Below, piece by piece: positions 51,189 to 61,028 of a stretch of 64,000 nt of DNA. The stretch is from NCBI GenBank assembly GCA_903835235.1, contig CAILMF010000015.1:372001-436000 (forward strand). The letters are read 5' to 3'. The notes below the pieces were generated by a model that was given only the letters and a program-made list of their open reading frames with translations, was not told the origin of the DNA and did not search any database. This DNA comes from an uncultured Rhodospirillales bacterium. Lineage in GTDB: Bacteria > Pseudomonadota > Alphaproteobacteria > Acetobacterales > Acetobacteraceae. Position numbers and translations under genes: made by a program. Position 1 is the stretch's first letter; every line of letters starts with the position of its first letter.

Positions 51189-52207
51189 TGCTGCGCTGCC
51201 TTCTGGGACTGCTGCTGCTGGCGGCACCGGCTTTTGCGCAACCTGCCTCGCCCGGTGCCACGCTGGCGGCGGTGCGGGCGCGCGGCACGCTGAACTGCGG
51301 CATCTCCACCGGCGACCCCGCCTGGAGCCAGCCGGATTCCCGCGGTGTGTGGCAGGGCGTGGATGCCGATATCTGCCGCGCGGTCGCGGCCGCCGTGCTG
51401 GGCAATGGCAGCCGCGTGGCCTGGGCGCACCTGACCGGGCAAAACCGCTTCCCCGCGCTGTCCGGCGGGCAGGTGGAGATGCTGGCGCGCACGACCACCT
51501 GGACCTTCCTGCGGGATTCCATGCTGGGCATCAACTTCACCGCGCCCTACTTCTTCGACGGCCAGGGCTTCCTGGTGAAGGTCTCCAGCGGCGTCGAGCA
51601 TGCCGCGCAGCTGGAGGGCGCCTCGGTCTGCTTCGTCAGCGCCAGCACGCATGAGCTGAACCTGCAGGACTGGGCGCGCAGCACCGGCATTCGCTTCCAG
51701 CCGGTGATCTTCGCCGACAAGGACGAGGCCCGCCGCGCCTATGAGAGCGGCCGGTGCGACGCCTATACCGCCGATGCCAGCCAGATCGCGGCGGTGCGCG
51801 CGGCCTTCCCCAACCCGGCCGAGCACCGCCTGCTGCCGGAGCTGATCAGCAAGGAACCCTACGCCATCAGCGTGCGCCAGGGCGACGACCAGTGGTTCGA
51901 TATCGTGCGCTTCGTGGTCTTCGCGCTGATCGAGGCCGAGGAGCTCGGCATTACCCAGGCCAATGCCGACCGCATGCTGGCCGAGAGCCCCAGCCCCGCC
52001 GTGCAGCGCCTGCTGGGCAAGAGCGGCGACCTTGGCCCGAGCGTTGGCCTGGAGCGCGCCTGGTTGCTGAACGCTATCAAGGCCGTGGGCAATTATGGCG
52101 AGATCTATGAGCGCCACCTGGGGGAGGGCAGCCAGGTGAGGCTGCCACGCGGCTACAATAGGCTGTGGAACCGCGGCGGGCTGCTGTGGAGCCCGCCGAT
52201 CCGATAG
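51188..52207 (+). CDS. Amino-acid ABC transporter-type solute-binding protein (AapJ/BztA-like)
   Basis: A 339-residue family 3 binding protein with signal MLRCLLGLLLLAAPAFA. AapJ-like features include TLAAVRARGTLNCGISTGDPAWSQPD, WQGVDADICRAVAAAVLG, TWTFLRDSMLGINFTAPYFFDGQGF and the C-terminal GYNRLWNRGGLLWSPPIR. In the general amino-acid system, AapJ works with AapQ, AapM and AapP. Here it is coupled instead to a TRAP permease by a TGATG overlap, and no Aap partners are present. Whether it shares substrates with the TRAP system is unknown. Confidence 0.92.
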   Translation: MLRCLLGLLLLAAPAFAQPASPGATLAAVRARGTLNCGISTGDPAWSQPDSRGVWQGVDADICRAVAAAVLGNGSRVAWAHLTGQNRFPALSGGQVEMLARTTTWTFLRDSMLGINFTAPYFFDGQGFLVKVSSGVEHAAQLEGASVCFVSASTHELNLQDWARSTGIRFQPVIFADKDEARRAYESGRCDAYTADASQIAAVRAAFPNPAEHRLLPELISKEPYAISVRQGDDQWFDIVRFVVFALIEAEELGITQANADRMLAESPSPAVQRLLGKSGDLGPSVGLERAWLLNAIKAVGNYGEIYERHLGEGSQVRLPRGYNRLWNRGGLLWSPPIR

Positions 52208-52271
52208 GCGCCCGATCGTCCGAGGCGCTTGCGCCGAACGGCGTGAATCGGCCGCCCAGACAAAGGCCAGC

Positions 52272-53516
52272 TTACTCCCGCTCGTACAGCAGCCGCGCGC
52301 GGATGGTGCCGGGCAGGGCGCGAAGCTCCGCCAGGATGTCCTCGGCGGCATGGGTGGCGCCGCTGTCCACCACCACGTAGCCGATGGCGCTGTCGGTTTG
52401 CAGGTACTGCGCGGCGATGTTGATGCCGCGCCGCGCGAAGACCTCGTTCATCTTGCCCAGCAGGCCCGGCGTATTGGCGTGCACATGCATGAAGCGCGCG
52501 CCGGAGGCCTGGATGGGCAGTTGCACCTGGGGGAAGTTCACCGCGCCCAGCGTGGCGCCGGTATCGCTGTAGTCCACCAGCTTGCGGGCCACTTCCTCGC
52601 CGATGCGGGACTGCGCTTCCGCCGTGCTGCCACCGATATGCGGCGTCAGGATGACGTTGCGGACGCCCTGCAGCGGGCTGACGAAGGCATCGCCGTTGCG
52701 GGCGGGTTCTTCCGGGAAAACGTCCACCGCCGCGCCGAGCAGCCGGCCTGCGGTGATGGCCTCGGCCAGCGCCGCCTGGTCCAGGATGGTGCCGCGGGCG
52801 TTGTTGATCAGGATGGCACCCGGCTTCATCTGCGCGATCTGCGCGGCGCCGATCATGCCCTTTGTGCTGGCGGTCTCGGGCACGTGCAGCGTGACCACAT
52901 CGGCCTCCCCCAGCAGCTCCGCCAGGGTGGCGCAGGGGCGGGCATTGCCGTGCGGCAGCTTCACCGTGTGGTCGTAGTAGATCACCCGCATGCCGAAGGC
53001 TTCCGCCAGCACCGAAAGCTGGCTGCCGATATTGCCGTAGCCGACGATGCCGAGCGTGCGGCCGCGCACCTCGAAGCTGTTGGCGGCGGACTTGTCCCAG
53101 CCGCCCTGGTGCGCGCTGCGGGATTTGTCCGGCAGGCTGCGCAACAGCATCACCGCTTCCGCCATGGTCAGTTCGGCCACGCTGCGGGTGTTGCTGAAGG
53201 GCGCGTTGAACACGGGGATGCCGCGGCGCTTGGCGGCGGCCAGGTCCACCTGGTTGGTGCCGATGCAGAAGCACCCCACGGCCATCAGCCGGTCGGCGGC
53301 TTCCAGCGCGGCGGCGTCCAGTTCGGTGCGGCTGCGGATGCCCAGGATATGGACGCCCTGGAGCGCGTCGCGCAGCGCCTGGCCGTCCAGCGCCTTGGGG
53401 ATGCGCGTGATGCTGGCGTAGTCGGCGGCGCCGAACAGACCGACGGCACTGTCGGAGACGCCTTCCAGCAGCAGCACGCGGATCTTGTCTTTGGGCAGGG
53501 AGATGCGGTCTGACAT
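52272..53516 (-). CDS. serA: D-3-phosphoglycerate dehydrogenase with C-terminal ACT domain
   Basis: A 414-residue cytoplasmic enzyme, first step of serine synthesis from 3-phosphoglycerate. The type is that of E. coli SerA: GCFCIGTNQVDL early substrate loop, NAD-binding GIVGYGNIGSQLSVLAEA, and the active-site ILINNARGTILDQ, VDVFPEEP and LTPHIGGSTAEAQ, where the histidine is the general acid/base. The last 80 residues (ARFMHVHANTPGLLGKMNEVF...) are a single ACT domain for serine feedback. It lies downstream of fusA, separated by a rho-independent terminator. Confidence 0.96.
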   Translation of the reverse strand: MSDRISLPKDKIRVLLLEGVSDSAVGLFGAADYASITRIPKALDGQALRDALQGVHILGIRSRTELDAAALEAADRLMAVGCFCIGTNQVDLAAAKRRGIPVFNAPFSNTRSVAELTMAEAVMLLRSLPDKSRSAHQGGWDKSAANSFEVRGRTLGIVGYGNIGSQLSVLAEAFGMRVIYYDHTVKLPHGNARPCATLAELLGEADVVTLHVPETASTKGMIGAAQIAQMKPGAILINNARGTILDQAALAEAITAGRLLGAAVDVFPEEPARNGDAFVSPLQGVRNVILTPHIGGSTAEAQSRIGEEVARKLVDYSDTGATLGAVNFPQVQLPIQASGARFMHVHANTPGLLGKMNEVFARRGINIAAQYLQTDSAIGYVVVDSGATHAAEDILAELRALPGTIRARLLYERE

Positions 53517-53527
53517 GGTTGGCCCTT

Positions 53528-53565
53528 CAAACGAAAACGGCGCGGAAGGTTGCCCCTCCGCGCCG
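53528..53565 (-). terminator. Rho-independent terminator of fusA upstream of serA
   Basis: Read on the minus strand, CGGCGCGGA and TCCGCGCCG (53565-53557 and 53546-53538) form a 9-base perfect stem with a loop of ten bases, followed by GTTTTCGTTT. It ends 12 bases before the serA start, so it may double as an attenuator-like leader structure. Confidence 0.75.
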
Positions 53566-53642
53566 CGATTTTCCGGGCGCCCGATTCAGGCTTTTCGGCC
53601 GGCGGGCCTCAAGCCATCGGGCGCCTGAACAGCGCGAAGTGG

Positions 53643-55724
53643 TTACGCGCTGGCCTTCATGATCTCGTCGGCGACGTTGCGCGGCACCGGGTCGTAGTGG
53701 TGGAACTGCATCGAGAAGCTGGCGCGGCCCTTGGTCATGCCGCGCAGGTTGCTGATGTAGCCGAACATTTCCTTCAGCGGCACGTGCGCGCGCACGATGA
53801 CCGAGGTGCCGGCCATGTCCTGGCTCTGGATCACGCCGCGGCGACGGTTGAGATCGCCCACCACGTCACCGACGTGGTCCTGCGGGGTGGTCACTTCCAC
53901 GTCCATGATCGGCTCCAGGATGACCGGGCCGGCCTTCTTCATGCCTTCGCGGAAGCAGGCCTTGCCGGCGATTTCGAAGGCCAGGGCGCTGGAGTCGACG
54001 TCGTGGTACTTGCCGTCCACCAGGCTGAACTTGAAGTCCACGGTGGGGAAGCCGGCGAGCACGCCAGTATCGGCCTGCACCTTGATGCCCTTGTCCACCG
54101 CCGGGATGTATTCCTTCGGCACCGAACCACCGACCACGGCATTGACGAACTCGATGCCGCTGTTCCGCTCGCGCGGCTCGAAGGTGATCTTCACCTCGGC
54201 GTACTGGCCCGAACCGCCCGACTGCTTCTTGTGGGTATAGGTCTCGGTGTGCGGCTTGGTGATCGTCTCGCGGTAGGCAACCTGCGGCGCGCCGATGTTG
54301 CAGTCCACGCCGTATTCGCGGCGCAGGCGGTCGACGATGATCTCCAGGTGCAGCTCGCCCATGCCCGAGAGGATGGTCTGGCCGGTTTCCTGGTCCGTCT
54401 TCACCCGCAGGCTGGGGTCTTCGCCGGCCAGCTTGCCGAGGCCGAGCGACATCTTTTCCACGGCGTCCTTGGTCTTCGGCTCGACCGAGATGTCGATGAC
54501 CGGCACCGGGAAGGCCATGCGCTCCAGCACCACCGGGTCGTCGTTCGACGCCAGGGTGTCACCGGTGCCGGTGTCCTTCAGGCCAACGAAGGCGGCGATG
54601 TCGCCGGCGATGACTTCCTTGATTTCGTCGCGCTTGTCGGCGTGCATCTGGAACATGCGGCCGATACGCTCACGATGGCCCTTGGTGGTGTTCATCACCA
54701 TATCGCCCTGGCGCAGCGTGCCGCGATAGACGCGCACGAAGGTCAGGTTGCCGTACTTGTCGTTGATGATCTTGAACGCCAGGCCGGCGAAGGGCGCGTC
54801 CGGGTCGGCCGGAATGTTCGCGCGGTCGGCGGTTTCGTCCTGGCCTTCTTCCGGGGCAACCTTGATGCCGGGGATGTCGATCGGGGAGGGCAGGTAGTCG
54901 ATCACCGCGTCCAGCAGCGGCTGCACGCCCTTGTTCTTGAAAGCGGTGCCGCACATCACGGCGCGGAACTCGCCGGAGATGGTGCCCTTCTTGATGCAGC
55001 GCTTCAGCGTCTCGATCGAGACGTCGCCCTTCTCGAAGTATTCTTCCATCGCCACTTCGTCGATGCCGACGGCGGTGTCCAGCAGGATCTGGCGGTATTC
55101 CTTCGCCTTCTCCATCAGGTCGTCGGGGATCGGCGCGTCATGATAGGCGGCGCCGAGGTCGTCGCCTTCCCAGATGATCGCCTTCATCTCCACCAGGTCG
55201 ACCACGCCGAGGAACTTGTCCTCGATGCCGATAGGCAGCTGCAGCGTGACCCAGTTGATGCCGAGCTTCTCGGTGAGCGTCGCCGCCGCCTTGTAGAAAT
55301 CGGCGCCGGTGCGGTCGAGCTTGTTGATGAAGATGATGCGCGGGACGTTGTAGCGGTCGGCCAGGCGCCAGTTGGTCTCGGACTGCGGCTGCACGCCGGC
55401 CACGCCCTCGATGATGAAGATGGCGCCGTCGAGCACGCGCAGGCTGCGGTTCACCTCGATGTTGAAGTCGATGTGGCCGGGGGTGTCGATGATGTTGATG
55501 CGGTGGTCGTTCCACACCGCGGTCACGGCGGCGGAGGTGATGGTGATGCCGCGCTCACGCTCCTGCGCCATGTAGTCGGTGGTGGTGTTGCCGTCGTGCA
55601 CTTCGCCGATGCGGTGCGACTTGCCGGTGTAGTAGAGAATCCGCTCGGTCGTCGTGGTCTTGCCGGCATCGATATGCGCGGTGATGCCGATGTTGCGGAT
55701 CTTATCGAGCGAGGTGTGCGCCAC
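53643..55724 (-). CDS. fusA: Translation elongation factor G
   Basis: A 693-residue GTPase that moves tRNAs and mRNA through the ribosome. The start is taken as GTG 55724 because GGAGG lies eight bases before it; an ATG four codons upstream overlaps that ribosome site. G-motifs are [19 protein letters not shown], the switch region [31 protein letters not shown]. Domain IV shows [18 protein letters not shown] and domain [23 protein letters not shown]. Length and motifs are canonical EF-G1. It is not in a str operon (no rpsL, rpsG or tuf nearby). A 219-base gap upstream must hold its promoter. Confidence 0.97.
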   Translation of the reverse strand: MAHTSLDKIRNIGITAHIDAGKTTTTERILYYTGKSHRIGEVHDGNTTTDYMAQERERGITITSAAVTAVWNDHRINIIDTPGHIDFNIEVNRSLRVLDGAIFIIEGVAGVQPQSETNWRLADRYNVPRIIFINKLDRTGADFYKAAATLTEKLGINWVTLQLPIGIEDKFLGVVDLVEMKAIIWEGDDLGAAYHDAPIPDDLMEKAKEYRQILLDTAVGIDEVAMEEYFEKGDVSIETLKRCIKKGTISGEFRAVMCGTAFKNKGVQPLLDAVIDYLPSPIDIPGIKVAPEEGQDETADRANIPADPDAPFAGLAFKIINDKYGNLTFVRVYRGTLRQGDMVMNTTKGHRERIGRMFQMHADKRDEIKEVIAGDIAAFVGLKDTGTGDTLASNDDPVVLERMAFPVPVIDISVEPKTKDAVEKMSLGLGKLAGEDPSLRVKTDQETGQTILSGMGELHLEIIVDRLRREYGVDCNIGAPQVAYRETITKPHTETYTHKKQSGGSGQYAEVKITFEPRERNSGIEFVNAVVGGSVPKEYIPAVDKGIKVQADTGVLAGFPTVDFKFSLVDGKYHDVDSSALAFEIAGKACFREGMKKAGPVILEPIMDVEVTTPQDHVGDVVGDLNRRRGVIQSQDMAGTSVIVRAHVPLKEMFGYISNLRGMTKGRASFSMQFHHYDPVPRNVADEIMKASA

Positions 55725-55943
55725 GGTGGCCTCCATACGCAAAAACGGGCCCGGCCGGGGTGCCACCCCGTTCCGCCCGCCCAAGTGTTCCTGGGAATCG
55801 CTGTTATCGCGGCGGACACATGCTCAATCTGCCGGGTTTTTGCAAGCGCGAAGGCTGGCACCCCCGATCCGGCCCCGGCGCCCGGCCGGCTCAACCCGGG
55901 CAGGAGCCAGCGGGGAGGGCGGCTTTCGCCCCGCCGCGGCGCT

Positions 55944-57134
55944 TCAGCCGCGCAGCAGCCCCGGCTCCGCGTCAACGCCTGCGCTGCCGGGGAAGGCTTC
56001 CGCCACGGCGGCCGCGGGCAAGCGCAGATGGTCGCGCAGCAGGGCCTTGGCCAGCGCCCGCAGGTCGCGCGTCGGCGCCAGGTCGCGGTTCTGAAACAGA
56101 CGCTCCGGAGCCAGGCCGGGCCAATCGGCCAGGACGCGCCCACCGGCCACCGCCCCGCCCAGCAGGAAGGCGCAGCCGGCGGTGCCATGGTCGGTGCCCC
56201 GGGTGCCGTTGACCCGGACGGTGCGGCCAAACTCGGTGACCACGAGCACCGCGGTGCGCTGCCAGGCGGCCCCCAGCTGGGTCCGCAGCGCGGCCAGCCC
56301 GCCATCAAGCTGGCCAAGCCGCCCCTGCAACCGGGCGGCCTGGAAGGCGTGGGTATCCCAGCCCACCAATTCCAGCGCGGCGATGCGCGGCCCGTTCGGC
56401 TGCGCCAGCAACCGCCCGGCGCTGGCGGCCAGGGCCGGGAAGCCGAAGCGGTCGCCGGGCGGAGCCTCGGTGCCCGCCAGCACGGCGGCGGAAAAGCCGC
56501 GAGCGCGCAGCCCCTCCAGCATGGCCGGCCCCAGCAGGGGGTCGTGCCGGCTCAGCGCGGCCAGTTCCGACCAGACCGATGCCTCCGGCCGCGAGGCGCC
56601 GGTGGGGAAGAAGCCGCCAACCCCCGCCGGACCGCGCAGCAGCAGGGGCACGTCGATGCCGACGGCCAAGGCGCGACGGCTGGCGCCGGGGGGCTCGGGG
56701 GCCAGGGATTGCAGCGCGCGGTTCAGCCAGCCGCTGGCCATGCGGTGGTCGGCCCCGGCCTCCAGCAGGTCCTGCGCCTCAAAATGGCTGCGGCTGCGCC
56801 AGGGGCCGGCGACGGCGTGCACCACCAGCGCTTCGCCGGCCTGGTACATGCGGTGCAGCTGTTCCAGCTGGGGATGCAGGCCGAAAAAGCCGCCGAGGTC
56901 CAGGGCGCCGCCATCCTGGCCAGGTTCGCCCAGCGCCAGGTCGCCGCGGTGCCTGATGTAGTCGGGGTCGCCATAGGGCGGCGCCGCGGCAAGCCCGTCC
57001 AGGGCGCCGCGCAGCAACACCACCACCAGTCGCGCCTCCGGGTCCGGGGCCGCGACTTCGGCGAAGGCGAGGCGGTTGCCGCCCAGCATCAGGCTGCCGG
57101 CAAGCCCCAGCAGGGCGCGACGCGATGCGATCAT
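55944..57134 (-). CDS. DUF1501 family Tat-exported protein
   Basis: A 396-residue protein with a twin-arginine start (MIASRRALLGLAGSLMLGG). DUF1501 features are RLVVVLLRGALDGLAAAPPYGD, HRMYQAGEALVVHAVAGPWRSRSHFEAQDLLE, GWDTHAFQ and VVTEFGRTVRVNGTRGTDHGTA with metal-binding-type His/Asp. The family is related to alkaline-phosphatase/sulfatase folds and lacks an assigned function. Its ATG overlaps the stop of the DUF1800 gene (ATGA), the usual partner. A GC hairpin lies after its stop at about 55910-55935. Confidence 0.9.
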   Translation of the reverse strand: MIASRRALLGLAGSLMLGGNRLAFAEVAAPDPEARLVVVLLRGALDGLAAAPPYGDPDYIRHRGDLALGEPGQDGGALDLGGFFGLHPQLEQLHRMYQAGEALVVHAVAGPWRSRSHFEAQDLLEAGADHRMASGWLNRALQSLAPEPPGASRRALAVGIDVPLLLRGPAGVGGFFPTGASRPEASVWSELAALSRHDPLLGPAMLEGLRARGFSAAVLAGTEAPPGDRFGFPALAASAGRLLAQPNGPRIAALELVGWDTHAFQAARLQGRLGQLDGGLAALRTQLGAAWQRTAVLVVTEFGRTVRVNGTRGTDHGTAGCAFLLGGAVAGGRVLADWPGLAPERLFQNRDLAPTRDLRALAKALLRDHLRLPAAAVAEAFPGSAGVDAEPGLLRG

Positions 57135-58459
57135 CGGCGCTGGAACTCCGGCGAAGCCAGCAGCAGCGTCAGGGCTTCCCGTTCGCTGCCGGCCTGGGCG
57201 ATGGCGGTGAGCGTCTCTGCGCGGGCCGAGGGGCCAAGCGTGGCGGCGGCCATGTCGCGCGCCGGGCCGGGGCCGCTCGCCACCGTGCGCCCGGCCAGCG
57301 CCCAGGCGAATTCGGCGCGGCGCATCAGGGCCTCGGGCGCGACCCAGGCGGCGGCTTCGTCGGGCCAGCCATTCGGCCCCGGCGCGGCCCAGAGCGGTTG
57401 GCCCAGCTGGTTGAAGCCGGCCAGCGCCGCTGCCCCGCTGGCCGGTCCGGCGCCGACCGCCCGGAGCGCCGCGATGACATAATCCTGCGGCGAGCGCAGC
57501 TTGGTCAGCGGTGCCCAGGCTTCCGGCAGGCGCACCAGGGCGCGGGCCACGGCCGCCAGGTCGCCGCCGGTGTCCCGCAGGACAGCGGCCAGGGCCGCGA
57601 CGCAGTGCGGGGGCGGCGCGTCGGCAATGAAGTGTCGCGCCAGCTTGGTCGCCAGGTGGGTACAGGTTGCGGGGTGGGTGGCCAGCCACTGGAGTGCGGC
57701 CAGGCCGCCGGCCAGCCCTTCCTCAAAGCGTTGCCCCATGACCAGCTTGGCGCCTGGCTGGTGCCGGAAGGGCCGGAACATGAAGGCACCGCCGGGTTCC
57801 TCGGCCTGGTCGAGCCGGCCGATGGACCAACCGGTCAGGACCTTGGCGAATTCGGTGACATCGGCCTGGGTGTAGCCAGCCGCCGGGCTGACCGTATGCA
57901 GCTCCAGGATTTCGCGGGCCAGGTTCTCGTTCAGGCCGGTGCCGGGCCGGGCCGCGGCCGGGCTGGCCGGGCCGGCCGAATTGGTGTTGTCCAGGTAGGC
58001 CAGCATGGCGGGGTGCTGGACCACCGCGCGAAGCATGCCGGCAAAGCTGCCCGTGACATGCGGCCGGATCGCCTCTCGGACATAGGCGCCCATCAGCGGC
58101 CCGACCATGGCGGCCCGGCGTGAGCAGGTGAAGTGGTTGGCCCAGAACTGGACCAGGCGTTCCAGGAAAGGCTCCGGCGTGGTCAGCAGCCGCTCCGCCT
58201 GGGCGATGGCCTCGGCGCGGAACAGCCGGGTGGCGTTGTCCGGCTGAGCTTCTCCGCGGGCCTGCGCTTCCCGGTCGGCCCGGAAGGCGGCCAGCCCCTG
58301 CCGCGTGCTGGGCGGCGCGTCGAAGCCGGCCGGCAGGGGCGGCCGCGCTTCGGCGGTGAGTTGCTGGTCCAGCCATGCCACCGGGTCGGCGGGCAGGGCT
58401 TCACCCAGGCGCAGGCCCAGGCCAAACCTTATCGCAGCGGTGTGGGAGCGCGGCTCCAT
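57131..58459 (-). CDS. DUF1800 family protein
   Basis: A 442-residue, largely helical protein starting at ATG 58459 (MEPRSHTAAIRFGLGL). DUF1800 markers are LVQFWANHFTCSRRAAMVGPLMGAYVREAIRPH, PAMLAYLDNTNSAG, NENLAREILELHTV and YTQADVTEFAKVLTGWSIGR. No signal peptide is obvious, although its partner is a Tat substrate, so it may be carried along with that protein. The pair is conserved across bacteria with no agreed function. It is downstream of the enoyl-CoA hydratase gene by 68 bases containing a CCCGGCC/GGCCGGG stem. Confidence 0.9.
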   Translation of the reverse strand: MEPRSHTAAIRFGLGLRLGEALPADPVAWLDQQLTAEARPPLPAGFDAPPSTRQGLAAFRADREAQARGEAQPDNATRLFRAEAIAQAERLLTTPEPFLERLVQFWANHFTCSRRAAMVGPLMGAYVREAIRPHVTGSFAGMLRAVVQHPAMLAYLDNTNSAGPASPAAARPGTGLNENLAREILELHTVSPAAGYTQADVTEFAKVLTGWSIGRLDQAEEPGGAFMFRPFRHQPGAKLVMGQRFEEGLAGGLAALQWLATHPATCTHLATKLARHFIADAPPPHCVAALAAVLRDTGGDLAAVARALVRLPEAWAPLTKLRSPQDYVIAALRAVGAGPASGAAALAGFNQLGQPLWAAPGPNGWPDEAAAWVAPEALMRRAEFAWALAGRTVASGPGPARDMAAATLGPSARAETLTAIAQAGSEREALTLLLASPEFQRR

Positions 58460-58527
58460 GACGTCAGTGTAGCGCGCGCTCCCACCCGAGGGGCAACAGC
58501 TATTCCCGGCCGTGGCCGGGGTCTCGC

Positions 58528-59322
58528 TCAGCGGCCGGTGAAGTTCGGGGCGCGCTTCTCCAGGAAGGCACGCAGCGCTTCCTTGTGGTCCTCGGTCTCG
58601 CGCGTGCGCATCATGCCGATGGCCTCGGCGTCCAGCGCCTCCGCCAACGTGCCTTCCTCGGCGATCTTCATGTTGCGCTTCATGTAGCGCCACGCCACGC
58701 GGGGGCCGTTGCCGAGCTGACGGGCCAGCTTCATGGTTTCCTCGCGCAGCTGTTCGTCCGGCACCAGGCGATTGACCAGGCCCAGCTTGTCCATCTGCGC
58801 CGCGTCCAGCTTGGCGCTGGTGAAATAGAGCTCCCGCGCCTTGGCGACGCCGACCAGCCTGGCCAGGAAGTAGTGGCCGCCGAAATCGCCGGAAAAACCC
58901 ATGTTGGCGAAGGCGGTGGTCATCCGCGCGCTGCTGCCGGCCACGCGCATGTCGCAGGCCAGTGCCAGGGACATGCCGGCGCCGGCCGCCACGCCGTTCA
59001 GCATGGCGATGGTGGGCTTGGGCATTTCGTGCAGCAGGCGGGAGCATTCCATCCGGGCGCGCAGCTCGTCGGCGCCGGCTTCCGGCGTGGCCGGCGGCGG
59101 CTTGGCGCCGGTGGCGCGGGCCTTCATGTCGCCGCCGGCCGAGAAGCCGCGGCCGGCACCGGTCAGCACCACGCAGCCGACCTCGCCATCCTGCGCCGCG
59201 TCGGCCAGCGCCTTGACCATGTCCCACATCATGTTGCCGCCGAGCGCATTCAGCGCCTCCGGGCGGTTCATCGTCATGACCAGCACGCCGCCATCGCGTT
59301 CCAGCAAAAGTTCGGGTTCCAT
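58528..59322 (-). CDS. Enoyl-CoA hydratase/isomerase family protein
   Basis: A 264-residue crotonase-fold enzyme from ATG 59322 behind AGGGG. Features are VLVMTMNRPEALNAL, the first oxyanion-hole segment GRGFSAGGDMKA and the second NGVAAGAGMSLALACDMRVA. The residue after the second block is in FSGDFGGHYFL, where ordinary hydratases have a catalytic glutamate. The aspartate here suggests a variant chemistry such as isomerase or hydrolase. It is divergent from the zinc alcohol dehydrogenase with 100 bases between. Confidence 0.88.
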   Translation of the reverse strand: MEPELLLERDGGVLVMTMNRPEALNALGGNMMWDMVKALADAAQDGEVGCVVLTGAGRGFSAGGDMKARATGAKPPPATPEAGADELRARMECSRLLHEMPKPTIAMLNGVAAGAGMSLALACDMRVAGSSARMTTAFANMGFSGDFGGHYFLARLVGVAKARELYFTSAKLDAAQMDKLGLVNRLVPDEQLREETMKLARQLGNGPRVAWRYMKRNMKIAEEGTLAEALDAEAIGMMRTRETEDHKEALRAFLEKRAPNFTGR

Positions 59323-59422
59323 TGCCCCTGCGTCCCTCCGTTGCGGGGCGTAGCCTACAGGGGTTAGTCTGCACCGCAACAGGGCGGCGCCATGGTTGTC
59401 CGGCGACCGCGGGGGGAAAACC

Positions 59423-60508
59423 ATGAAGGCCGCCGTACTGCACGCCGCGAACCAGCCGCTGACCATCGAGGACGTGACGCTGGACAAGCCGAAGGGGCAT
59501 GAGGTCCTGGTCCGCACGGTCTTCGCCGGGCTGTGCCATTCCGACCTGCATTTCATCGAAGGACTCTACCCGCACCCGCTGCCGACGGTGCCGGGGCATG
59601 AGGTGGCCGGCGTGGTCGAGCAGGTCGGCGACCAGGTGACCTACCTGAAGCCGGGCGACCACGTGATCGGCTGCCTTTCGGTGTTCTGCGGCCATTGCAG
59701 CCAATGCACCACCGGCCGGCCGGCGCTGTGCGAGAATACGCAAGTAAAACTGCCGCCCGGGGCCTCCACCCGGCTGAGCTGGAAGGGCGGCGAGCGGATG
59801 CACCAGTTCCTGAACCTGTCGGCCTTCGCCGAGCAGATGCTGGTGCATGAGAACGCGCTGGTGAAGATTGACGAGGAAGTGCCGCTGGACCGGGCCGCGC
59901 TGGTCGGCTGCGGCGTCATCACCGGCGTGGGGGCGGTGTTCAACACCGCGCGGATCGAGGCTGGCAGCACGGTGGCGGTGATAGGCTGCGGCGGTGTCGG
60001 CCTGGCGGCGGTGAACGGCGCGGCGCTGGCCGGGGCGGAGCGGATCATCGCGCTGGACCGGTTGCAGTCCAAACTGGACCTGGCCAGGCAGATGGGCGCG
60101 ACCGACACCATTCTGGTGGGCAACGAAGACCCGGTGGCGATGGTGCGGGAGCTGACCAAGGGCGGCGTGCACTACAGCTTCGAGGCGCTGGGGCTGAAGC
60201 GCACCGCGGAACAGGCCTTCGAGATGCTGCGCCCGGGCGGCACGGCGACGATCATCGGCATGGTGCCGTTCGGCGTGAAGATCGAGCTGCACGGCTTCGA
60301 CTTCCTGCGGGAGCGGAAGATCCAGGGATCTTCCATGGGCAGCAACCGCTTCCGCGTGGACATGCCGCGGCTGCTGGGGCTGTGGCGGCAGGGGCGGCTG
60401 AAGCTGGACCACCTGATTTCCAGCCACATCAAGCTGGAGGAGATCAACCAGGGCTTCGCCAACCTGAAGGGCGGCGAAGTGGTGCGGCAGATGATCCACT
60501 TTGGGTAG
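59423..60508 (+). CDS. Zinc-dependent class III-like alcohol dehydrogenase
   Basis: A 361-residue medium-chain dehydrogenase starting at ATG 59423 behind GGGGGGAAAA. Catalytic zinc ligands are in GLCHSD (Cys) and VPGHEVAG (His, Glu) plus VGCGVITG (Cys). The structural zinc has four cysteines in CGHCSQCTTGRPALC. The NAD-binding loop is VAVIGCGGVGLAAVNGAAL, followed by IIALDRLQSKL. It resembles the NDMA-dependent/long-chain alcohol dehydrogenase subgroup. Its substrate is unknown, but the divergent crotonase gene hints at lipid or terpenoid alcohol catabolism. Confidence 0.9.
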   Translation: MKAAVLHAANQPLTIEDVTLDKPKGHEVLVRTVFAGLCHSDLHFIEGLYPHPLPTVPGHEVAGVVEQVGDQVTYLKPGDHVIGCLSVFCGHCSQCTTGRPALCENTQVKLPPGASTRLSWKGGERMHQFLNLSAFAEQMLVHENALVKIDEEVPLDRAALVGCGVITGVGAVFNTARIEAGSTVAVIGCGGVGLAAVNGAALAGAERIIALDRLQSKLDLARQMGATDTILVGNEDPVAMVRELTKGGVHYSFEALGLKRTAEQAFEMLRPGGTATIIGMVPFGVKIELHGFDFLRERKIQGSSMGSNRFRVDMPRLLGLWRQGRLKLDHLISSHIKLEEINQGFANLKGGEVVRQMIHFG

Positions 60509-60620
60509 GGGCTGATCGCCCCGCCGCATTGCTGCGCTTGCACATCGGCGCGGCGATGGCTATCTGAAGGGTTCACCGCTGCCCGGAGTCCAGGCGGCGC
60601 CAAACGTTCACGGAGCCGTC

Positions 60621-61016
60621 ATGGCACGCGTCACCGTCGAGGACTGCATTGTTCAGGTCCCGAACCGCTTCGAACTGGTTCTGCTGGCGGCCCAGCGCGC
60701 CCGCAACATCAGCCGCGGCGAGGAACTTACCGTCGACCGCGACAACGACAAGAACCCGGTCATCGCCCTGCGCGAGATCGCCGAGCAGACCATTGAGCTG
60801 CCGGGCCTGGAGCAGGACCTGATCAAGTCGCTCCAGCGCGTCTCGGAGCCGGAGCCGGCGGAGGAGGAGGTGCTCGACCTCATCGCCACCGACGAGAACA
60901 TCTTCGGCGTCATGGATGTCAACGAGGACCTGCCCGCCGAGGGCCAGGGCTTGGACGACCTCTCGGCCGACGATATCGAGGCGGCGATTGCCGCCGAGCT
61001 GGGCGGCAAGCGCTAG
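60621..61016 (+). CDS. rpoZ: RNA polymerase omega subunit
   Basis: A 131-residue protein with the omega signature [33 protein letters not shown] and [12 protein letters not shown]. It stabilises the beta' subunit in RNA polymerase. The acidic C-terminal extension ([14 protein letters not shown]) is common in alphaproteobacteria. The gene is followed by rsh after 12 bases, the usual rpoZ-rsh arrangement linking polymerase and ppGpp signalling. Confidence 0.97.
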   Translation: MARVTVEDCIVQVPNRFELVLLAAQRARNISRGEELTVDRDNDKNPVIALREIAEQTIELPGLEQDLIKSLQRVSEPEPAEEEVLDLIATDENIFGVMDVNEDLPAEGQGLDDLSADDIEAAIAAELGGKR

Positions 61017-61028
61017 GGGCCAAAAGCC

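Noticed and set aside
53550-57482. A 1310-codon plus-strand open frame opposite fusA and the DUF1501 gene
   Set aside because: It is a mirror of highly conserved genes on the other strand, with H/V/D/R-biased composition and no start or domain.
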